From assembly GCA_016201405.1 (NCBI GenBank), contig JACQCZ010000009.1:1-32428 (forward strand): 32,428 nucleotides of DNA, written 5' to 3'. Position 1 is the stretch's first letter, and each line of letters opens with the position of its first letter. The position numbers and the translations under genes are program-made. The stretch comes from Candidatus Acetothermia bacterium (GTDB lineage Bacteria > Bipolaricaulota > Bipolaricaulia > RBG-16-55-9). Below are positions 8,496 through 16,105 of this stretch, in pieces. The notes below the pieces were generated by a model, which was not told the DNA's origin, searched no databases, and was given only the letters and a program-made list of their open reading frames with translations.

Positions 8496-9386
8496 ATGCA
8501 CAACGGCACCACGCACTCTCAGGACGAAAGACGCCTCTTCTGGGCAGCGGCGATCACGGGTACATTTATGATTGCCGAGGTCGCGGGCGGATTGCTCGCC
8601 GGATCTCTCGCTCTCGTTGCCGATTCCGTTCACATGCTAACGGATTTCATCTCTCTTGGCTTCGCCTGGTTTGCCCTTCGACTCGCTCATCGTCCTGCGG
8701 ACTTTAAGCGCACCTATGGCTTTGCCCGCTTCCAGATTCTCGTCGCATTCACCAACGGGATCTCACTCTTCTTCATTGTGGCCTGGATTTTTTTTGAAGC
8801 GATCCATCGACTTTTCAATCCCATCATTGTCATTGGATCAACCATGCTCGTGATTGCAACATTGGGATTGGTAGCCAATCTCGTTGTCTTCAAACTCTTG
8901 CACGGTGCCGACCAAGAGAACCTCAACATTCGCGGAGCCATTTTGCATGTGATGAGCGATCTGCTCGGCTCTGGCGGGGCGCTTGCAGCCGCAGGGATCA
9001 TCCTACTTACAGGCTGGTTCTCGGCAGATCCGCTCTTTTCGTTATTGGTCGTTGCGCTCATCTTGGGCAGCGCAGGGCATCTCGTTAAGAAGTCTGGGCA
9101 CATTCTGCTGGAAGGTGCGCCGCCCTGGTTTGATGTGACTGAGGTTGGCACGGATTTGATCCGGAACATTTCAGGTCTGGTCGATGTACACCACATTCAT
9201 GCCTGGCTCCTTACGCAAGAGCAGCCGATGGTGACACTACACGCACGGGTCGCAGAGATCCAGCGATCCGACTCCATCATCCTTGATATAAAGCGCCGCT
9301 TGAAAGAGAAGTATGATATCAGCCATGCGACCATCCAAGTCGAATATGGGCCATGCAAAGATCACCCAAATACGCTGACAGGATGA
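8496..9386 (+). CDS. Cation diffusion facilitator (CzcD/ZitB-like) metal exporter
   Basis: A 296-residue inner-membrane protein with about six membrane spans and a cytoplasmic C-terminal domain. It would export Zn2+ or related divalent metals by proton exchange. Metal-site motifs are ADSVHMLTD at 42-50 (Asp43, His46, Asp50) in helix 2 and HVMSD at 151-155 (His151, Asp155) in helix 5, the His/Asp arrangement of zinc-type members. VHHIHAW at 231-237 belongs to the C-terminal ferredoxin-like dimer domain. The ATG lies one base after the sppA stop, so translation is probably coupled. Zn against Co, Cd or Fe cannot be settled from sequence alone. Confidence 0.93.
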   Translation: MHNGTTHSQDERRLFWAAAITGTFMIAEVAGGLLAGSLALVADSVHMLTDFISLGFAWFALRLAHRPADFKRTYGFARFQILVAFTNGISLFFIVAWIFFEAIHRLFNPIIVIGSTMLVIATLGLVANLVVFKLLHGADQENLNIRGAILHVMSDLLGSGGALAAAGIILLTGWFSADPLFSLLVVALILGSAGHLVKKSGHILLEGAPPWFDVTEVGTDLIRNISGLVDVHHIHAWLLTQEQPMVTLHARVAEIQRSDSIILDIKRRLKEKYDISHATIQVEYGPCKDHPNTLTG

Positions 9387-9393
9387 AGTGTCA

Positions 9394-9855
9394 ATGAGCA
9401 TCCTCTATCGCCAAGCAACCCCTAAAGACATTGCTGAACTCACCCGCTTGCGTTGGGAATTCTCTCCAGAAGAATACCAGCAAGCTCAGAGTTTCCCCGA
9501 TTTTTATAGAGAGTTTGGGGTGTTTCTTGAGTTTGCCTTTTCGAGTAGCAACTGGATCATCTGGGTGGCTGAATCAGAAGAGAAGCTGATCTCCACAGCC
9601 TTCCTGCAAAAGATTCGCAGGACTCCTCGACCATCGAAAATGATCCGATACTGGGGCAACATCACAAACGTCTATACAATGCCAGAATATCGCGGCAAGG
9701 GCATAGGAACGGCCTTAATGAAAGGAATCATGGAGGCTGCCAAAAACGATGGCATAGAATCTCTGATTCTCTGGCCAGCCGAGGGAGTCACTGAGTTTTA
9801 TGAGCGGCTGGGGTTCTCTTCGGATCGGGAAGTGATGGAGATAAAGTTGAAGTAG
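9394..9855 (+). CDS. GNAT-family N-acetyltransferase
   Basis: A 153-residue acetyltransferase of the GCN5 fold. The acetyl-CoA pyrophosphate loop is seen as PEYRGKGIGTALM, preceded by strand 4 (ITNVYTM) and followed by the FYERLGF tail motif. The substrate is unknown. The ATG at 9394 has AGGA ten bases upstream; a GTG two codons earlier is possible. It is last in the peptidase-SppA-CDF cluster and converges on the next gene, whose end is only 9 bases away. Confidence 0.85.
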   Translation: MSILYRQATPKDIAELTRLRWEFSPEEYQQAQSFPDFYREFGVFLEFAFSSSNWIIWVAESEEKLISTAFLQKIRRTPRPSKMIRYWGNITNVYTMPEYRGKGIGTALMKGIMEAAKNDGIESLILWPAEGVTEFYERLGFSSDREVMEIKLK

Positions 9856-9864
9856 TAAAGAAGT

Positions 9865-10854
9865 CTATTCTTTCAGCATCGCAAATAACTCACAAGCACG
9901 CTTCAAATCTACATTGCCGCCGCTCAGGATGACACCAACTCTTTTATTCTTCACATCGAGATGATTATTAAATAATAGAGCCAATCCCAACGCTGCCGTC
10001 GGCTCGACAATCAGTTTCATGCGCTCCCAAAGAAACTTCATCGTCTTGATCAAGTCCATGTCATTCACAGTTCTCATCTCGTCTACATTCCTGCGCATGA
10101 TCGAGAGAGTCAAGTCACTGAGCGAGTGCGTTCGCGCCCCATCGGCGATTGTGTCTGGATTATGCACACTCTCGAGCTTTCCAGAATAGAAGGAGCGGAC
10201 GCCATCATCTCCAGCCTCTGGCTCAACGCCGATCACTCGGCAGTTTGGATTAAAGTGCTTGGCGCTGATCGAGCAGCCGCTGATCAGACCTCCTCCCCCA
10301 CAGGGAACGAGCAGCATTTCCAGCTTGGGGATCTCCTCGAATAGCTCTTTGCCTGCCGTCCCATGGCCAGCCACGACATTTGGGTGATCAAAGGGCGGGA
10401 TTAAAGTCAGATTGCGCTCCTTCCGAATCTCTTCACCCAACTCTTCTCGCACCTGCTTGGTCCGGTCATAGAGAATGATATTTCCGCCATAGCCGCGCAC
10501 AGCCGCCACTTTCACCGCCGGCGCGTTGTCCGGCATGATAATCGTCGTCTTGACCCCTAACAGCTTCCCGCTAAGCGCAATCGCCTGGGCGTGATTTCCG
10601 GATGAGTATGTCAAGACCCCGCGCGCCCTCTCTTGTGGCGACAGCTGGCTCATGGCATTGTAAGCACCTCTAAACTTGAAGGCTCCCATGCGCTGAAAGT
10701 TCTCGCATTTTAAGAAGAGTTCGTTGCCAGTGATCTCATTGAGTGTTCTGGAGGTCATGACAGGTGTGCAATGGGCAACGCCTTCAAGGCGTTTGGCGGC
10801 CTTCTCAACATCATTGTACACGACGAGCGCTGGTTTTTCGGTGATTTTATTCAT
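9865..10854 (-). CDS. PLP-dependent threonine/serine dehydratase or serine racemase-like enzyme
   Basis: A 329-residue fold-type II PLP enzyme. The Schiff-base Lys is Lys60 in FKFRGAYNA. SSGNHAQA at 84-91 lines the active site and the tetraglycine loop at 186-189 holds the PLP phosphate. There is no C-terminal ACT-like regulatory domain, so it resembles catabolic threonine dehydratase, serine racemase or threo-3-hydroxyaspartate ammonia-lyase rather than biosynthetic IlvA. These share the same core motifs and cannot be separated here. The ATG at 10854 is preferred to one at 10965 because it gives the family's usual length and lies just downstream of a promoter (10873-10901). Confidence 0.88.
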   Translation of the reverse strand: MNKITEKPALVVYNDVEKAAKRLEGVAHCTPVMTSRTLNEITGNELFLKCENFQRMGAFKFRGAYNAMSQLSPQERARGVLTYSSGNHAQAIALSGKLLGVKTTIIMPDNAPAVKVAAVRGYGGNIILYDRTKQVREELGEEIRKERNLTLIPPFDHPNVVAGHGTAGKELFEEIPKLEMLLVPCGGGGLISGCSISAKHFNPNCRVIGVEPEAGDDGVRSFYSGKLESVHNPDTIADGARTHSLSDLTLSIMRRNVDEMRTVNDMDLIKTMKFLWERMKLIVEPTAALGLALLFNNHLDVKNKRVGVILSGGNVDLKRACELFAMLKE

Positions 10855-10872
10855 CTTGCAACCACGATGAGA

Positions 10873-10901
10873 ATCATAACGGCTGAAGAATAAAAAGACA
10901 A
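10873..10901 (-). promoter_or_regulatory. Sigma70-type promoter of the dehydratase gene
   Basis: On the minus strand TTGTCT (10896-10901) and TATGAT (10873-10878) are 17 bases apart. Transcription would start near 10866, about a dozen bases before the ATG at 10854. It supports the shorter start. Confidence 0.45.
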
Positions 10902-10989
10902 TTGGGGAGAGGTTCGGAGGACCTTCCTTACCAGTGAACTCTCTCAATTCGTCAAGAAGGGTCATGAGATCTCAATTGATAATTTGTAT

Positions 10990-11951
10990 CTATTTGCGTG
11001 CATAGAAACCTTCAAACCAAGTCAGCCATGTCTTGCCGCCATCACTCGACTGCTCAAAGAACTGGCGAACTCGCCCATCTGGCAGCAGGGTCCAAGCCCC
11101 ACGGAATGGCAGTTTGGTGCCGTCGGTCTGAATATTCACACCCACTAAGATCATGGAGCCATCTTTGTCCAGTCCACCTGTGATCTGAATTGCGCCACCG
11201 GAGGCGTCCACCCAGACCTGGTGCCATTGCTGATCTGAAGGATCAAAGTAATTGAGACTCTTCCCCGGTATGCCTCCTGTGTTCATCCAGTTTTCCAGCA
11301 GGGCACAGCCATTGACGATCTTCTGAATGCTATTCGTCCCGACTTGATTGCCCTGGCCGTCAAAGACATTCCAATCGCCAATCCAGAAATCGAATTGCCT
11401 GTATCTCTGGTCATATTCGCAGGGGTTCGCATTCTGGTCGGCGCGCTTCATAGCATCATGGAAACGCGGGTCGCTCTTCAAATGTGCGAACTCTATATCC
11501 GTTTTCAGCACATCTGCGGACGCAAATCCTGCACTGAGCGCTTTGTTGAGCCACCCAAAAGCCAAATCGAGGTGCCCCATCAAGGTGTGAACACGCACAA
11601 GACTCATTATCGTACGCAGCGGCGTCAGGCCAAGATTCAGGGCCTTCTCATACGCTGTCGCTGCCTCATCGTACTTTTGCAGGCGGTGCAGCGAGAACCC
11701 CAATCTGTACCAGGCCAATCCATTGGAGACATCAGCGCTCGTAATCGCCTTGTATGCGGCTGCAGAATGCTGCCAATCTTTGGCTTGGAAGTAGGCGTTA
11801 GCTCCTCTAGCGATCGAAGATTGGCCGATAGGCCGGAGATAGCAGGCTGAGTCACAGAGTCAGAATGAGCAGTGGGTTTCATCAATAGCACCATCCCTGT
11901 AATCACAGCGATACCTGCCAAAAGAATGACAAGAAGCTTCGACTGATCCAT
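10990..11951 (-). pseudogene. Frameshifted secreted TPR plus DUF1579-like protein
   Basis: One gene appears to be split over two frames. The first frame starts at an ATG at 11951 with AGGAGGAG upstream and encodes a signal peptide or anchor (about residues 5-24), then loses sense. From about 11859 a second frame, one base out of register, reads ARGANAYFQAKDWQ and onward through two or three TPR units, with no credible start of its own. It ends in a DUF1579-like domain beginning FDFWIGDWNVF. A single-base deletion between about 11810 and 11859 explains it. No slippery heptamer is visible, so mutation or a sequencing error is likelier than programmed shifting. It is divergent from the BTAD-TPR regulator. 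Confidence 0.7.
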
Positions 11952-12056
11952 AGTGACTCCTCCTCTTCAGCAGACTCTGGGAGATGCTATACAGAGCCGC
12001 TTCCGGTTCACTTCCGTTTTGGTCTGAATTGCCGTAAGAATCAGCAAAGATTGGCA

Positions 12057-12062
12057 TATACT
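12057..12062 (+). promoter_or_regulatory. -10 box of the BTAD regulator gene
   Basis: TATACT lies six bases before the GTG start at 12069, so transcription would begin at or beside the start codon (leaderless). No convincing -35 box is seen at 17-18 bases upstream. Confidence 0.35.
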
Positions 12063-12068
12063 GGCTGA

Positions 12069-13883
12069 GTGATTTCCGGATTAAAAAGACAAAGCGATGC
12101 TCCACATTTGCGGGTACGACTTTTGGGCTCTTTTGAGGTCATTCGCCCGGGCGAGTCATCGCCCTTTGAGCATTGGGGTCGCCGAAAGACCCGGACTCTG
12201 CTCAAGATTCTGATTTCAGAGCGGGGTAAGCTCTTTACGCAAGATGAGCTGATCGAAAAGCTCTTTCCAGGCCTTGACCCGCAAAAGGCCGCTCAGAATT
12301 TGCAAAGCCGTGTGAGCGAGCTGCGGCGAATCTTGGGGCCTGATCTACTAAAAAGCAGAGAATCACAATTGATTCGTACTGTCCGCGGCACCAGCTATCT
12401 ATTCAATAACGAAGCAGTATGCACTATAGACATCGAAGTTTTCAGCGCGTTATTCGATGAAGGTCAAAGGCTGTACAGCGGATCTCATTGGGAGCAAGCT
12501 TCAAAGCTCTTTGAAGAAGCGATCACTCTTTATCAAGATGGCTACCTGCCAGAAGATCGCTATGAAGAGTGGTCTCTACAAATTCGGGATGAGTTTCGAA
12601 AGAGTTTTATTGAGCTTATATTAAAATTTTCTGAATGCCAGATTGAGCTGAAGCGCTATTCCTCAGCTATTGTGTCATTACGAAAAGCTCTTGTGGAAGA
12701 GCCATTCTGCGAAGAGGCTTATCGCCAACTGATGCATTGTTATGTTCAGAAAGGCGAGCGACAGAAAGCTCAAGAGGTCTTTCATTCGTGCGTCAAGATC
12801 TTGAAGCAAGAGATGGATCTTTCGCCAAGCCGAGAGACATGTTTGGTTTATGACCAAATCTCGTGTTCATCTTCACGGGTGCATCATCAAAGACAGAACA
12901 AGATTGTCCATCCTTTGTATTTGAAAGGCCGCTACTTTCTAAGCAAGCGCACAGAAGATGATTTCAAAAAAGCATTCAAAGCATTCCAGAATGTCATCGA
13001 AATCGATTCAGAATATGCTCTTGCCTATTCTGGTCTCGCGGATACCTATTCGCTGAGTGCCTGGTTCGCCTATGCCTCGCCAAAGATTCAATATCCAAAA
13101 GCGAGAGAGCTTGCTCTGCAAGCGCTTCAGCTTGATCCAAGCTTGGCAGAAGCCCACGCATCACTAGCCTATGTACAGATGAATTTTGATTGGAACTGGC
13201 CAGGCGCCGAGGAGAGTTTTCAGCGCGCCATCATGCTAAATCCAATCTACCCGACGGCCCATCAGTGGTATGCCGAATTGCTGGTGGCAACAGGAAGAGT
13301 CAAACAGGCCATTGAGGAGATGCAACTAGCACTGGAACGTGATCCCCTCTCGCTCTTGATCAATACGACCATGGCCTGGATGTATTATTATGCCCGTCAC
13401 TATGAGGCAGCCATAGAGCAGTGCCATCTCGCGCTCGAGCTCGAGCCGACATTCGGCACGGCGCAATGGATGATTGCTCAGATTCTGATGGCGCAGCAGA
13501 AGTACAAAAAAGCGATTCCATTCTTTGAGAGGGCTCATGCGTATTCTGGGAATCACCCTGGAATCATTTCTGAGGCTGGTTTTGCCTATGCCCGTTCGGG
13601 GAAAGATCAGTTCGCCAAGCGATGTCATGAGAAGCTTGTGCAGATCGGCAAGCAGAAGCCTGATCCGATCTCCATGACCGGTCTCTGTCTGGGCATGAAT
13701 AATGTCGAATCGGCAGCCAATTGGCTTCTCAAAGCCTATCGGAATCGCTCATGGGGACTTCCATTTCTCAAGGTCGATCCACTCTTTGATGAGCTCCGAT
13801 CTCATCCGCACTGTCAAATAATTCTCGAGAAGCTCAATCTTCATTCTCTGTCGCCAGCTCCGGGTGTAGTCTACAATACCTAG
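12069..13883 (+). CDS. BTAD (SARP-like) transcriptional regulator with TPR repeats
   Basis: A 604-residue protein. Residues about 15-112 form an OmpR-like winged helix (VRLLGSFEV, then RRKTRTLLKILI and SRVSELRRILG). Residues about 118-270 form a bacterial transcriptional activator domain of helical TPR type. The rest (about 285-590) is TPR-like, with repeated alanine-rich pairs such as ALAYSGLADTYS and AEAHASLAYVQ. No NB-ARC ATPase domain lies between, unlike large SARP regulators. It starts with GTG, has no ribosome binding site, and lies right behind a TATACT box. The divergent TPR/DUF1579 gene 117 bases away is a plausible target, by position only. The ligand or signal is unknown. Confidence 0.85.
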   Translation: MISGLKRQSDAPHLRVRLLGSFEVIRPGESSPFEHWGRRKTRTLLKILISERGKLFTQDELIEKLFPGLDPQKAAQNLQSRVSELRRILGPDLLKSRESQLIRTVRGTSYLFNNEAVCTIDIEVFSALFDEGQRLYSGSHWEQASKLFEEAITLYQDGYLPEDRYEEWSLQIRDEFRKSFIELILKFSECQIELKRYSSAIVSLRKALVEEPFCEEAYRQLMHCYVQKGERQKAQEVFHSCVKILKQEMDLSPSRETCLVYDQISCSSSRVHHQRQNKIVHPLYLKGRYFLSKRTEDDFKKAFKAFQNVIEIDSEYALAYSGLADTYSLSAWFAYASPKIQYPKARELALQALQLDPSLAEAHASLAYVQMNFDWNWPGAEESFQRAIMLNPIYPTAHQWYAELLVATGRVKQAIEEMQLALERDPLSLLINTTMAWMYYYARHYEAAIEQCHLALELEPTFGTAQWMIAQILMAQQKYKKAIPFFERAHAYSGNHPGIISEAGFAYARSGKDQFAKRCHEKLVQIGKQKPDPISMTGLCLGMNNVESAANWLLKAYRNRSWGLPFLKVDPLFDELRSHPHCQIILEKLNLHSLSPAPGVVYNT

Positions 13884-14063
13884 CCTTAACAAATGGCAAA
13901 TGCGCTCATTTTAGAGCGTTAGTGTCCATATTTCTTATCTGTTGCCGCTTTGTGGCACACAAACTCAGAATTGGACTATTCAAAGATAGGGTCCGTTAAC
14001 GTCTAATAGCGGACAGCCCTCACTCCGACGTTTGTGATTTGGCGGAACAGATAAGCGCGATCA
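13884..14063. other. Convergent intergenic region with weak hairpins
   Basis: These 180 bases separate the regulator from the converging lipoprotein gene. Two short stems are visible: CGCTC/GAGCG at 13903-13918 and GTCCG/CGGAC at 13991-14014. Neither is followed by a clear T-run, so they are only possible terminators. Confidence 0.3.
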
Positions 14064-14639
14064 CTATTCTGGCTTCGTCCGATCTATGATCACAATTGGC
14101 CAGGCCGTCACGCGACCGGCCATAATGAGCTCTCCCAATCCAGATTTCAACAGCATGGGGCTGTCTTCATTGAGGGGTCCGGGCGAGCTCTGATTGAACA
14201 TCATGAAATGACCTACCATCGTTTGGGCCGGATCGTACTCTTTTAAGAGTGAATCAAACTCGACAACCACCAGAATCGATTCGCTCCGATTATTCTCGTC
14301 AAAGTAGCGAAAGCGAATTAAGTTCTCGCTCGGGAGGTAGATTCCGTGAAAGCTGATCTCTGTGCCGACTGTGGCCACTTGCGGCATCAGCATCATTCCC
14401 TGAATCGTGCATGGATTGGCATTGCAGTCTTGCTTCTGCATAACCATCGTGCCCTTGACCAAAGTATTGCTTTCGCTCATCTCAAGCCTCATCCAAAAGT
14501 TCCACGAGCCTCTCAGATCGAGGGGAGCCGTTGGCGTCTCCGGCGACGAGCCTTTATTCCCCGTATCCAGGGCACCAGTCGAGCAGCCCGTTATCAGAAA
14601 GATCAGACAGACTAAGACAATCCCCATTCTAAATCTCAT
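14064..14639 (-). CDS. Putative lipoprotein of unknown function
   Basis: A 191-residue protein. The N-terminus is a lipoprotein signal with a hydrophobic stretch and the lipobox LITGC, giving lipidated Cys19. The mature part begins with a Ser/Thr/Pro-rich linker, then a beta-rich domain starting LRGSWNFWMRLEM, reminiscent of small lipocalin-like domains but not assigned to a family. A Cys pair lies in DCNANPC. A GGAGG site precedes the ATG. It is divergent from the GNAT gene at 14718. No function is claimed. Confidence 0.75.
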   Translation of the reverse strand: MRFRMGIVLVCLIFLITGCSTGALDTGNKGSSPETPTAPLDLRGSWNFWMRLEMSESNTLVKGTMVMQKQDCNANPCTIQGMMLMPQVATVGTEISFHGIYLPSENLIRFRYFDENNRSESILVVVEFDSLLKEYDPAQTMVGHFMMFNQSSPGPLNEDSPMLLKSGLGELIMAGRVTAWPIVIIDRTKPE

Positions 14640-14667
14640 AGTATTCCTCCGATCTGTATGGTTGAGT

Positions 14668-14673
14668 TATAAT
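14668..14673 (+). promoter_or_regulatory. -10 box upstream of GNAT and cyclotransferase genes
   Basis: A perfect TATAAT with only a weak -35 candidate (TTCCTC, 18 bases upstream). Transcription would start near 14680, leaving a leader of about 38 bases. Confidence 0.4.
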
Positions 14674-14717
14674 GGACTGCTGTCAAGAGCAATCATCCCT
14701 TCACAGGGACACATCGT

Positions 14718-15161
14718 ATGATCTTTGAAGAGACAAACGACGAATACCGCATCAGCACGGATCGAAGGCTTCTTGATCTAACCATGATTCATGGCTTTCT
14801 CAAGGCGGCCTACTGGTGCGAAGGAATTCCAAGCGAGGTCATCCAGCGCTCCATTGAAAACTCTCTCTGCTTCGGGATCTATAACGGAAAGACTCAAGTT
14901 GGCTTCGCGCGGGTGATCACAGATTACGCAACGTTTGCTTATATTGGCGATGTTTTTGTGCTTGAATCACACAGAGGGCGCGGACTTTCCAAGTGGCTGA
15001 TGCAAGCGATCGTAGAGCATCCTGAGCTTCAGGGATTCCGTCGCTGGCTCTTAGCCACCCGCGATGCTCACGGGCTCTATAAGCAATTTGGCTTCAAGCC
15101 GCTCAAGAGCCCAGATCGGTTTATTGAAAGGTGGAGTCCCAATCTCTACAAAAAAACATAA
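14718..15161 (+). CDS. GNAT-family N-acetyltransferase
   Basis: A 147-residue GCN5-type acetyltransferase. The acetyl-CoA loop is ESHRGRGLSKWLM (about 83-95), preceded by strand 4, YIGDVFV. LYKQFGFKPL near the C-terminus is the usual final helix and strand. The compact form resembles the widespread small COG0454-like GNATs of unknown substrate. A weak AGGGAC site precedes the ATG, with a TATAAT further upstream. The glutaminyl cyclotransferase gene follows after 10 bases on the same strand. Confidence 0.87.
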   Translation: MIFEETNDEYRISTDRRLLDLTMIHGFLKAAYWCEGIPSEVIQRSIENSLCFGIYNGKTQVGFARVITDYATFAYIGDVFVLESHRGRGLSKWLMQAIVEHPELQGFRRWLLATRDAHGLYKQFGFKPLKSPDRFIERWSPNLYKKT

Positions 15162-15171
15162 TGCAGTATTT

Positions 15172-16008
15172 ATGATCCGTTTTACGGTCCTGGTGGTTGC
15201 CGTCCTGCTCATTGCCGTCACGGCGCTGGGAGTCTTCAAGTTCGGGACACAGCCCACTCAGCCGACAGCAGGCTCAGGCATTGATAAATTACTTCCAAAC
15301 CGCAATAACCCAACTCTGTATACCTACAATGTCCTGCGCTCTTTCCCGCACGACTGTAATGCCTTCACAGAAGGCCTGGTCTATGAGAATGGCAGCTTCT
15401 ACGAAGGGACAGGCCTCACCGGGCGCTCCGATTTGAGACGTGTGGATGTGGAGTCTGGGAAGACCCTCCAACAACATAACATTGACCCACAGTATTTTGG
15501 CGAAGGCGTTGTCGTCTTGAATGACCGCATCTATGAGCTGACCTGGCAATCGGGCATCGCCTTTCTCTATGACAAAAAGACTTTTAAAGAGCTGCAAGAA
15601 TTTCATTACAAGACTGAAGGCTGGGGGCTCACCACCGATGGAAAGAGACTGATCATGAGCGATGGCACTCAGTACATCTACTTCCGCGATCCGGATACCT
15701 TTGATGAGCTGGCACGCATTGAAGTGACCGATCCGCAGGGGCCAGTGGTGCGGATTAATGAGCTTGAATATATTCATGGCTGGATCTTTGCCAATGTCTG
15801 GCAGACAAATAACATCGCCATCATTGATCCGAGCACGGGACAGGTCGTCGCCTGGCTCCAACTCACAGATCTTCTTGATGTCAAGACAACCTGCCAGTAT
15901 GCCGATGTGCTCAACGGCATCGCCTATGACCCCGATGGAGACCGCCTCTTTGTTGTCGGGAAACTCTGGCCGAGGCTCTACCAAATCGAGCTCATTCCCT
16001 TAAAATGA
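15172..16008 (+). CDS. Glutaminyl-peptide cyclotransferase (plant/bacterial type), exported
   Basis: A 278-residue member of the papaya-type glutamine cyclotransferase family. It converts N-terminal glutamine of peptides to pyroglutamate with release of ammonia. Residues about 4-23 form a signal peptide or anchor, so it acts outside the cytoplasm. Family motifs of the five-bladed propeller are FTEGL at 65-69, YEGTGLTGRSDLR at 77-89, EGWGL at 139-143 and INELEY near 185-190. The ATG at 15172 is preferred; a longer frame would start inside the GNAT gene. A hairpin at 16010-16035 follows. Pairing with an exported prolyl oligopeptidase in the same window suggests peptide processing, by inference. 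Confidence 0.92.
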   Translation: MIRFTVLVVAVLLIAVTALGVFKFGTQPTQPTAGSGIDKLLPNRNNPTLYTYNVLRSFPHDCNAFTEGLVYENGSFYEGTGLTGRSDLRRVDVESGKTLQQHNIDPQYFGEGVVVLNDRIYELTWQSGIAFLYDKKTFKELQEFHYKTEGWGLTTDGKRLIMSDGTQYIYFRDPDTFDELARIEVTDPQGPVVRINELEYIHGWIFANVWQTNNIAIIDPSTGQVVAWLQLTDLLDVKTTCQYADVLNGIAYDPDGDRLFVVGKLWPRLYQIELIPLK

Positions 16009-16009
16009 A

Positions 16010-16035
16010 TTGGGCCTCCCGCTTGGAAGGCCCAA
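16010..16035. terminator. Bidirectional hairpin between converging genes
   Basis: TTGGGCCTCC pairs with GGAAGGCCCAA (one bulged base) around the loop CGCTT. It lies right after the cyclotransferase stop. On the minus strand it is followed by a T-rich stretch, so it may also serve the FG-GAP gene. Confidence 0.55.
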
Positions 16036-16105
16036 CATCACTCCACCTCGCTGCTGATCCCCCTTGCAGAGTTCAGACGGGCTATCAGATCATCCATTCA
16101 AACTG

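Noticed and set aside
10855-10965. Longer start of the threonine dehydratase-like gene
   Set aside because: It adds 37 residues absent from the family and would place the gene's own -10 box inside the coding region.
11718-11718. Independent TPR/DUF1579 gene starting at a TTG
   Set aside because: Coding sense extends upstream in the same frame and no ribosome binding site is present; the frameshift explains it better.
13903-14014. Terminator or small RNA in the convergent gap after the BTAD regulator
   Set aside because: The stems are only five pairs long and no T-run follows; no promoter is seen for an RNA gene.
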